Positions 7,819-13,568 of a stretch of DNA of 20,797 nt are shown piece by piece; the stretch's first letter is position 1, and each line of letters starts with the position of its first letter. Under the pieces are notes generated by a model. That model was given only the letters and a program-made list of their open reading frames with translations. It ran no database searches and had not been told where the DNA came from. A program made the position numbers and the translations under genes. Origin of the DNA: Alkalimonas sp. (GTDB lineage: Bacteria; Pseudomonadota; Gammaproteobacteria; Enterobacterales; Alteromonadaceae); the NCBI GenBank assembly GCA_022565655.1, contig JAIUMG010000014.1, positions 1 through 20,797 on the forward strand, read 5' to 3'.

Positions 7819-8433
7819 ATGCAATTCAAGCTTTCCCTCTGTGCTGCTGTATTTGTTACGGCCACCTCTGTAGTAGCAGAAAGCAAGCCGGATATCAGCT
7901 GGAACTATCTGTCGGTGGGTTACGCCAAGGCCAGCATCAAATGGCATCAAGATGAGCTAGGCGAGACTCAACGGCTGAAACCAGATGGCTGGCAGCTGCA
8001 TGGCAGCTTTTTACTCTCGGAACAGCTGTATGTCCGAGGCCGCTACGATCGGGTAACCGATACCTGGTTTGGCGTAAATCTGAAGGCAGAGCAAAGCTGG
8101 CTGAGCCTGGGGCTACGTCAGCAAGTCATGCCGGGCATGGATACCTTCTTTGAAGCTGGTTATGCCAAGCACACCACGACGTCTGAACTCGCATTTCGTG
8201 ACCGCAACTCTGGCAATGGCTACCAGCTTGGTGCCGGTGTGCGCTACCTGGCTGCCCCTGCGCTGGAGTTGGGTGCTGCGATTCGGCATGTCAATGTATC
8301 CGGTGTGGATAACACGACCTTAGGTGAGCTGTCCGCACGCTATCGCCTGAGCCAGCAATTTGACCTGTACAGTAATTACCTGTTTGAAAGTGATGGTTCG
8401 ATATTGGGTGTGGGGGTTAGCTTTCACTTCTAA
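7819..8433 (+). CDS. Small outer-membrane beta-barrel protein
   Basis: The 204-residue protein has a clear signal peptide (about 1-20, cleavage after TSVVA) followed by a series of alternating amphipathic strands rich in aromatic residues and glycine. It ends in GVSFHF, a C-terminal Phe as in BAM-assembled outer-membrane barrels. The likely fold is an eight-stranded barrel of the OmpA/OmpX/OmpW size class. The function is unknown; such proteins act as narrow channels, adhesins or phage receptors. AAGGA lies shortly before the ATG. It stands alone between the divergent WYL regulator and a strong bidirectional terminator, so it is probably monocistronic. It also marks the right border of the CRISPR locus. 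Confidence 0.8.
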   Translation: MQFKLSLCAAVFVTATSVVAESKPDISWNYLSVGYAKASIKWHQDELGETQRLKPDGWQLHGSFLLSEQLYVRGRYDRVTDTWFGVNLKAEQSWLSLGLRQQVMPGMDTFFEAGYAKHTTTSELAFRDRNSGNGYQLGAGVRYLAAPALELGAAIRHVNVSGVDNTTLGELSARYRLSQQFDLYSNYLFESDGSILGVGVSFHF

Positions 8434-8449
8434 GCTTCCGCATAACAAT

Positions 8450-8473
8450 AAGGGCTGCCCGTGGGCAGCCCTT
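8450..8473. terminator. Bidirectional intrinsic terminator
   Basis: An 11-base perfect stem, AAGGGCTGCCC (8450-8460) and GGGCAGCCCTT (8463-8473), with a 2-base gap that in practice opens into a small loop. It lies between two convergent genes. T-rich sequence follows on the minus strand, less clearly on the plus strand. Confidence 0.88.
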
Positions 8474-8492
8474 GATTCAGGTTAGCTTTCCA

Positions 8493-8963
8493 TCAAGACG
8501 CTTTGGCAGCTTTGTGCTCAATGGTTGCCTTGTCGTTACTGCCATTGATGGCAATTTGTTTTGGCTTCATTTTTTCCGGAATTTCCTTCACCAGGCTAAT
8601 GGTGAGTAAACCATCATCGCTGGTGGCGTCGGTGACTTCGACAAATTCGGCCAAATTGAATTTTCGCTCGAAGGAGCGATTGGCGATGCCACGATGCAGG
8701 AACTGTCGTTGCTCCTTGCTGTCGTTGTCTTTGCTGCCTTTGACGGTCAATACACCTTGCTCGACTTCGATGCTGAGTTCGTCCCGGCTGAAGCCTGCTA
8801 CAGCCAAGGTAATGGCGTAACGGTTTTCATCCAGAACTTCGATGTTGTAGGGTGGATAACTGTTGTTGTTCTGATCAGAACGCAACGCGTGATCCAATAA
8901 AGAAGCGAAACGGTCAAAACCGATGCTGCTGCGATACAGTGGGCTAAAATCTATTGAGTTCAT
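8493..8963 (-). CDS. ibpA: Small heat-shock protein, IbpA/Hsp20 family
   Basis: The 156-residue protein is an ATP-independent holdase that binds unfolding proteins and hands them to DnaK/ClpB. It opens MNSIDFSPLYRSSIGFDR as in IbpA. Its alpha-crystallin domain runs from about PPYNIEVLDENRYAITLAVAGF through the conserved DDGLLTISLVKEIPE. The C-terminal tail is longer than usual, and KPKQIAI provides an I-x-I-like motif for oligomer contacts. The frame extends to a TTG at 8984, but the ATG at 8963 has GGAGG 7 bases upstream and matches family N-termini. Upstream are a heat-shock promoter and a ROSE-like thermometer, so expression should be heat-induced at both transcription and translation. Confidence 0.95.
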   Translation of the reverse strand: MNSIDFSPLYRSSIGFDRFASLLDHALRSDQNNNSYPPYNIEVLDENRYAITLAVAGFSRDELSIEVEQGVLTVKGSKDNDSKEQRQFLHRGIANRSFERKFNLAEFVEVTDATSDDGLLTISLVKEIPEKMKPKQIAINGSNDKATIEHKAAKAS

Positions 8964-9030
8964 AACATATCCTCCGAAAAGCAATACGAGTTGTGATGAA
9001 GGGCACTCTACTAAGAGACCTACCCTGTCA
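8964..9030 (-). ncRNA. ROSE-like RNA thermometer in the ibpA leader
   Basis: Just before the ibpA start, TTGCT (minus strand, 8984-8980) is separated by TTTCGG from AGGA (8973-8970), part of the ribosome binding site. In ROSE elements UUGCU pairs with AGGA, leaving one bulged G, and melts on heating. The roughly 67-base leader is of the expected size. I have not folded the rest of the leader. Confidence 0.65.
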
Positions 9031-9036
9031 TCACTG

Positions 9037-9065
9037 TATATAGGGGCTTGGAGCGAGTTTTCAAG
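9037..9065 (-). promoter_or_regulatory. Sigma-32 heat-shock promoter of ibpA
   Basis: On the minus strand CTTGAAAA (9065-9058) is followed after 11 bases by CCCCTATATA (9046-9037). This nearly matches the sigma-32 (RpoH) consensus of CTTGAAA and CCCCATnT. Transcription would start near 9030. Confidence 0.85.
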
Positions 9066-9087
9066 AGCCCCTCAGAGGAAAAAATGT

Positions 9088-9675
9088 TCAGTTTTGCTGC
9101 ATCAGCTCCATCATTTGTTGCAGCTGCTCAAGATCCATGTCGTCATCCTCGCCCAGCATCATTTGCTGTATCAGCTGATCCTGGAATCCTTTTGCGGCCT
9201 GTTTATCCGCTGCCGTCATGCATTGCTCAAGCAAGTTAATCATTTGCATGGCCTGAGCCATTTCAGCTTCCTGCTCTGCACGCATCTCTGCTGGCAAATG
9301 CTCCAGCATCTGACTCGACATTTCCAACATGGGCTTGCTCATTTCCAACACTGGCCAGCTGATTTTTAAGCTGAGCTCAAGAAACTCTGCTGGCTGAAAA
9401 CCATGTTGCTTGATAATCGCTTCCATCCCCTGAATATAACCAGCATCTAACTCTTTCGCTGTTAGTGATTGATAGTGCTGTGACCAGTTGCAATGCTGCT
9501 CTAGCATCATATCGTTGCTTTCATTATCCGGGTACTGTGCTTCCAGTGCCATCAGTTCTGGTTGCATCGCCAGATAACGCTCGACATTTTGTTCTGTCAG
9601 AATGGTGTTTGCCAGCACAGGCATAGCCAACAGGCTAAAAGCAAGCAGCCAAAGTCGATTGAATGTATTCATCAT
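9088..9675 (-). CDS. Secreted Met/Gln-rich protein of unknown function
   Basis: I do not recognise this 195-residue protein. It has a signal peptide (about 1-22, cleavage after MPVLA) and then a helical mature part strikingly rich in methionine, glutamine and acidic residues. Repeated Met-containing segments such as LEMSKPMLEMSSQMLEHL and the C-terminal QQMMELMQQN stand out. Two mature-part cysteines (QHCNW, EQCMT) could form a disulfide. The expected location is the periplasm. GGAAG lies 4 bases before the ATG at 9675; the next codon is also ATG. Methionine-rich periplasmic segments can bind copper or act as oxidant sinks, but nothing here proves either. Its 3' end lies about 22 bases from the ibpA promoter. 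Confidence 0.75.
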   Translation of the reverse strand: MMNTFNRLWLLAFSLLAMPVLANTILTEQNVERYLAMQPELMALEAQYPDNESNDMMLEQHCNWSQHYQSLTAKELDAGYIQGMEAIIKQHGFQPAEFLELSLKISWPVLEMSKPMLEMSSQMLEHLPAEMRAEQEAEMAQAMQMINLLEQCMTAADKQAAKGFQDQLIQQMMLGEDDDMDLEQLQQMMELMQQN

Positions 9676-9742
9676 AATTCTTCCTTGTTCAATAACCGCT
9701 TAAGTTTATCTGACTTTACTGGACCCTGCCAACGCCTTTTAT

Positions 9743-9771
9743 TTGAGCTGCTCTGGCAGACAGGCTACACT
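9743..9771 (+). promoter_or_regulatory. Predicted sigma-70 promoter of yaeQ
   Basis: TTGAGC (9743-9748) and TACACT (9766-9771) are 17 bases apart, a good match to the sigma-70 consensus, about 20-25 bases before the expected leader of yaeQ. Confidence 0.6.
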
Positions 9772-9798
9772 GCCGCTTTTATTAGAAGGGGCCTATGG

Positions 9799-10341
9799 AT
9801 GGCGTTAAAAGCAACGGTCTTTAAAGTTCAATTGAATATTGCCGACATGGATCGCGGCTACTACGCAGACCATAGCCTGACTCTGGCGCAGCACCCGTCG
9901 GAAACCAATGTGCGCATGATGGTGCGTTTACTGGCTTTTGCGTTGAATGCCACAGATAGCCTGGCCTTTACCAAAGGCCTAAGCTCGGAAGAAGATGAGC
10001 CTGAATTGTGGGATCGCTCCTTGTCGGGTGAAATTAACCTGTGGGTTGAGTTTGGTCAGCCCGATGAGAAGTGGCTGCGCAAGTCCTGTGGTCGGTCGAA
10101 GCAAGTCCGGTTGTATTGTTATGGCGGCCGTAGCACAGCCGTTTGGTGGCAACAACAAGCGGCCAACCTGCAACGCTATCAGAATTTAGCTGTGTGGGAG
10201 TTCGCTGAAGCTGAAGTACAGCAGTTGGCAGCCATGGTACAACGTAGCATGGAGCTGCAATGCACCATCACCGAGGGTCAAGTCTGGTTGAGCGATCAAC
10301 AGCATAATGTTCATTTGCAGCCCATTTGCTTGAAAGCATAA
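9799..10341 (+). CDS. yaeQ: YaeQ family protein
   Basis: The 180-residue product matches the size and sequence pattern of YaeQ: an N-terminal MALKATVFKVQLNIADMDRGYYADHSLTLAQHPSET block, then RMMVRLLAFALNA and a middle section with DEPELWDRSLSGEINLWVEFGQPDEKWLRKSCGRS. YaeQ structures place the family in the PD-(D/E)XK nuclease superfamily, but its cellular role remains unclear; links to RfaH-type transcription control have been suggested. The open frame starts far upstream at 9562, overlapping the divergent gene. The ATG at 9799, behind AGAAGGGG and at the conserved family N-terminus, is clearly the real start. Confidence 0.93.
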   Translation: MALKATVFKVQLNIADMDRGYYADHSLTLAQHPSETNVRMMVRLLAFALNATDSLAFTKGLSSEEDEPELWDRSLSGEINLWVEFGQPDEKWLRKSCGRSKQVRLYCYGGRSTAVWWQQQAANLQRYQNLAVWEFAEAEVQQLAAMVQRSMELQCTITEGQVWLSDQQHNVHLQPICLKA

Positions 10342-10519
10342 TGGCCACCAGTTCATCACAGGTTCATCTGCTGTTGATCATGCTTGCTGTTAGACCAGAG
10401 CAGCATAGAGTTTCTCGCTGAAATCTTCTATGATCAGCTGTAAGAGAATGTGCACCAAATTGCACCCCTAATCAGCTTGCATAGCTGCGAGCATGACTCC
10501 GAGCAGGGAAAAGAAAAGC

Positions 10520-11011
10520 ATGCCATCACTCAGTTATTCCATTTTTATTCGTGTTGCCAGCTTGGCGATGTTCAGCCTGATGCTCTTGCCTCAAGTGGCA
10601 GCTTCGGAACAGGTGATCCTGACCATTAAACACAGCGACCAGCAACAGTCACTGACATTGGATGATTTAGACGCCATGCCGCAACAATATGCAAACTTTC
10701 AGGCAGCCTGGGGGCCAAGTGGCCAATGGCAGGGCGTCTATTTGCATCAGCTGTTACAGCACTATTCGTTGCAAGATTTTCAGGATATCCGCCTAAATGC
10801 GTTGAATGAGTACCGCATCCGGCTGACACCACAAGATATTCAGCAAGGAAAGCCCATTTTAGCCACTCGCTTTAATGGTGAGCCTATCCCACTAGAAAAA
10901 AATGGCCCAATTATCCTGATTTGGCCACAGCAGGCAGACCAGGTGCTTGCAGGTACTTCCCCGCTGGCATTATGGATCTGGAGCCTGAGCGAAATACGAG
11001 TCCGCCCCTGA
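10520..11011 (+). CDS. Periplasmic SUOX-fold (pterin-binding-like) protein, PruR-like
   Basis: This 163-residue protein has a signal peptide (cleavage after QVAAS or nearby) and a small domain related to the molybdopterin-binding fold of sulfite oxidases. Recognisable parts are LDDLDAMPQ, GQWQGVYLHQLL, LNALNEYRIRLTPQDI, ATRFNGEPIPL and NGPIILIWP. It contains no cysteine at all, so the molybdenum ligand of true oxidoreductases is missing. That argues for a binding protein rather than an enzyme. PruR of Agrobacterium has this fold, binds pterins and controls the c-di-GMP enzyme DcpA encoded next to it; here too the next gene is a diguanylate cyclase, overlapping by one base. An earlier ATG at 10493 is possible. 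I chose 10520 because AGGGA lies about 10 bases before it and it gives a compact signal peptide. Confidence 0.75.
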   Translation: MPSLSYSIFIRVASLAMFSLMLLPQVAASEQVILTIKHSDQQQSLTLDDLDAMPQQYANFQAAWGPSGQWQGVYLHQLLQHYSLQDFQDIRLNALNEYRIRLTPQDIQQGKPILATRFNGEPIPLEKNGPIILIWPQQADQVLAGTSPLALWIWSLSEIRVRP

Positions 11012-12108
11012 TGATTGCCATGCGTTCCATCCGGTTAACCAAAGCGACTGCGCTGGTGCTAATTGGCTATAGTCTGGTCGCTATGGCGAGTTGCAGCTGG
11101 ATTTGGCAAGCCAAAATGAGCATGCAGCAACGACCCGCCATGCGGGTGGTGGATGTGGCCCGACAGATTGAAATGATGAACCGGGAAGTGGCGGCCTATG
11201 TTGAGGCACTGACTCGTCAGGAAAGTTTAACCCAGGCAGCACCATTGTGGACCCGGATCCAGGCCAGACAACATACTATTCAAGGATTGCTGCGTCAGTT
11301 TGTTGATCTGGAAAGCAACTTTAAAGTTATTGAGCGCCAAATCGAGCACTTACGTCATGTCATTGAGCATGAAAAGCAGCATATTGATCCACAAGCGCTG
11401 CAAGACATGGTTGAATGGATCCAGGAAGATATGGAGATTTTTGCCAGTGATGTCCATCGCTCATTGCAGGAAATCATTGCGGAGCAAACCAACTCCTTGC
11501 ATCGTTATGGCAGTGCCGTGGCCTGGCTAAGTGTCGGGGTATTCCTGACTGGCTTTGTCTTGTTACTGCTCTTTATCTTGCTTAGCAAGCAAAACCGGCA
11601 GCTGGTCAAGCTTGCCTCTGAGGATGGGCTGACCGGACTGCATAATCGTCGTAGTGCCATGCTACAAGGCCAATTACTTTGCGCCATAGCACAACGCAGC
11701 CGCCAACCCATAACGCTGGCTTTATTGGATGTTGATCACTTCAAGCAAGTCAACGATGTTTATGGCCACCCGGCCGGTGATGCCGCATTAAAGATGCTAG
11801 CGCAGTTACTGAAAGCCTATGCCCGTCGAACCACCGATGTGCTGGCCCGCATTGGCGGTGAGGAGTTTATGCTGCTGATGCCAGATACCACTGAAGAAGT
11901 GGCTGAACAGTTATGCAAGGTGCTGTTGAATGCACTGGCAGAAAGCAAGATCAATGATGAACTGGCTTTTCATGTTACCGCCAGCATGGGAATGGCCTGC
12001 AGTGAGCAAGGCCTACTATCGTTTGACGAGCTGTATCGACAAGCGGATAAAGCCCTGTACCAAGCCAAAGCACAGGGCCGTAACCAGTTGGTTGTGTACC
12101 CGTCATAA
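11011..12108 (+). CDS. Membrane-bound diguanylate cyclase with periplasmic sensor
   Basis: The 365-residue protein makes c-di-GMP from two GTP. It has a first membrane helix at about 12-32, a helical periplasmic sensor (about 35-165), a second membrane helix (about 169-191), and a C-terminal GGDEF domain. The active motif is GGEEF (282-286), with metal- and GTP-binding residues in LLDVDHFKQVND (239-249). An inhibitory I-site RTTD (273-276) sits five residues before it, so product feedback is expected. The frame is open upstream to 10921, but the ATG at 11011 overlaps the previous stop as TGATG and gives a proper N-terminus. It is probably translated by coupling, since no strong ribosome binding site is seen. 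The periplasmic protein encoded just upstream is the likely partner of the sensor domain. Confidence 0.9.
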   Translation: MIAMRSIRLTKATALVLIGYSLVAMASCSWIWQAKMSMQQRPAMRVVDVARQIEMMNREVAAYVEALTRQESLTQAAPLWTRIQARQHTIQGLLRQFVDLESNFKVIERQIEHLRHVIEHEKQHIDPQALQDMVEWIQEDMEIFASDVHRSLQEIIAEQTNSLHRYGSAVAWLSVGVFLTGFVLLLLFILLSKQNRQLVKLASEDGLTGLHNRRSAMLQGQLLCAIAQRSRQPITLALLDVDHFKQVNDVYGHPAGDAALKMLAQLLKAYARRTTDVLARIGGEEFMLLMPDTTEEVAEQLCKVLLNALAESKINDELAFHVTASMGMACSEQGLLSFDELYRQADKALYQAKAQGRNQLVVYPS

Positions 12109-12112
12109 GGGG

Positions 12113-13285
12113 TTAGAGCGCTGCCTGATAGCGCTGAAATGCTTGCTCCAGGTCGGCCATCAAATCATCCGGATCTTCCAAGCCGATATGCAAGCGGATC
12201 AGTGGCCCCTGATAGGGCCAATGACTGGCGGTTCGCAGCTTTTGTACGTTTAATGTCGGTGAGATCAAGCTCTCATACCCTCCCCAGGAAAAGCCCATTT
12301 TAAAGTACTGCATGCCTTCAACAAAAGCCGCCACAGCTTTAGCACCGCCCTGCTTTAACACAAAGGAAAACAAGCCATTGCTGCCACTGAAATCACGCTG
12401 AAATTCGGCATGGCCTGGATTGCCGGCAAAGGCCGGATGACGAACCGTTTCTACCTCCTGGCGATCAGCAAGCCAACGCGCAATCTGCAGCGCATTGTTT
12501 TGGTGTTGCTGCAAACGAATCCCAAGGGTGCGTAAGCCGCGACTGGCCTGATACACATCATCGGCCGAAGCGCAGTAGCCCAGCACATAGCTGTGCTCGC
12601 GTAACTGCGGCCAGTGCTTTTCATTGGCACAGGCGGTACCCAGCATCACATCGGAATGGCCCACAATGTACTTGGTTGCGGCCTGAATCGAGATATCCAC
12701 CCCCATGTCAAAGGGCCGGCATAAAATCGGCGATGCCCAGGTATTATCCAGAACTGTGACGATGTCATGCTGCTTTGCAATACGGCAAATCGCTGGCACA
12801 TCCTGCACTTCCATGGTTAATGAGCCGGGTGACTCCAGAAAAATCACCTTGGTTGAGGGGCGGATCAAATCCGCAATGCCTGCTCCCAACATCGGGTCGT
12901 AGTATTCGGTATCAATGCCCATCGGCCGCAAAATCTTTTCACACAAAGCCCGGGTCGGCTCATACACCGAGTCGACCATCAACAGGTGATCGCCTTGCTG
13001 TAAAAAAGAGAGCAAAGCCCCACTAACGGCTGCGGCACCGCAGGGATACAAGGCACATCCGGCGCCTCCTTCCAGTTCGCACATGGCTTCCTGAAAGGCA
13101 AAGTGCGTAGCGGTGCCACGACGGCCATAAAAAGGCACCCGCTCGCCTTTATGCTGGCTGGCATGGGCCAGCTCGGCCATGGTATCAAAGGTAATGGTGG
13201 AGGCTCTGACAACCGGCGGATTGACTGCCTGTCCGACCCATTTTTTACCCCGACCAGCCTGGATGAGGTGCGTATTTTTTTTCAT
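12113..13285 (-). CDS. metC: Cystathionine beta-lyase MetC
   Basis: This PLP enzyme of the Cys/Met metabolism family cleaves cystathionine to homocysteine, pyruvate and ammonia in methionine synthesis. The 390-residue protein shows the PLP lysine Lys205 in QAATKYIVGHSDVM, Asp180 in TVLDNTWASP, YGRRGTAT (53-60), SVYEPTR (106-112), and the C-terminal SWGGYESLISP followed by RLHIGLEDPDDL. These favour MetC (bacterial beta-lyase subgroup) over MetB or MetZ. The ATG at 13285 lies 7 bases after AAGGAG. I saw no MetJ boxes upstream. It converges on the diguanylate cyclase with only 4 bases between the stops. Confidence 0.93.
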   Translation of the reverse strand: MKKNTHLIQAGRGKKWVGQAVNPPVVRASTITFDTMAELAHASQHKGERVPFYGRRGTATHFAFQEAMCELEGGAGCALYPCGAAAVSGALLSFLQQGDHLLMVDSVYEPTRALCEKILRPMGIDTEYYDPMLGAGIADLIRPSTKVIFLESPGSLTMEVQDVPAICRIAKQHDIVTVLDNTWASPILCRPFDMGVDISIQAATKYIVGHSDVMLGTACANEKHWPQLREHSYVLGYCASADDVYQASRGLRTLGIRLQQHQNNALQIARWLADRQEVETVRHPAFAGNPGHAEFQRDFSGSNGLFSFVLKQGGAKAVAAFVEGMQYFKMGFSWGGYESLISPTLNVQKLRTASHWPYQGPLIRLHIGLEDPDDLMADLEQAFQRYQAAL

Positions 13286-13433
13286 GCCATGACTCCTTAA
13301 CCGCCAAAGATTACTTAGCGCCTTTATGATCCAATAGTTTAGCCATCATGGTACTGCTTTTAGTGCCGCAAATCACCTCTGAGACCAAAGTTGCAAGGCA
13401 AATCACCGCGCTCTGGTCTATGATCTATAACAG

Positions 13434-13454
13434 GTCGTATACATGCGATACGAC
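13434..13454. promoter_or_regulatory. Perfect inverted repeat, candidate operator of the TonB-dependent receptor
   Basis: GTCGTAT (13434-13440) and ATACGAC (13448-13454) are perfect 7-base arms with a 7-base spacer. A possible -10 box TATAAC (13426-13431) lies just upstream, so the repeat would cover the transcription start. A related word, GTCGTTACGAT, follows at 13466-13476. The whole gap 13286-13568 contains no gene. Confidence 0.5.
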
Positions 13455-13568
13455 GAAGTAGTTGAGTCGTTACGATAAGAAGCTGGAAAAGCCACAACCT
13501 GAACAACAACAAGAGTCGCCACAAGGATAGAGAAATAACAAAACTTAAAATCCACTAGGAGAAACTGT

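Noticed and set aside
9562..9798. N-terminal extension of yaeQ
   Set aside because: It overlaps the divergent secreted-protein gene and promoter, and the family N-terminus begins at 9799.
10450..10465. GTGCA-N6-TGCAC repeat upstream of the PruR-like gene
   Set aside because: Five-base arms are expected by chance in a gap of this length, and no promoter could be aligned with it.
10520..11011. Active sulfite-oxidase-type molybdoenzyme
   Set aside because: The protein has no cysteine to ligate molybdenum and is much shorter than the enzymes.
12117..12135. AGCGCT-N7-AGCGCT as terminator of the diguanylate cyclase
   Set aside because: The arms are self-palindromic, lie in the last codons of metC and lack a T-run, so a terminator role is not supported.
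13286..13568. MetJ boxes upstream of metC
   Set aside because: No tandem matches to AGACGTCT were found in the gap.
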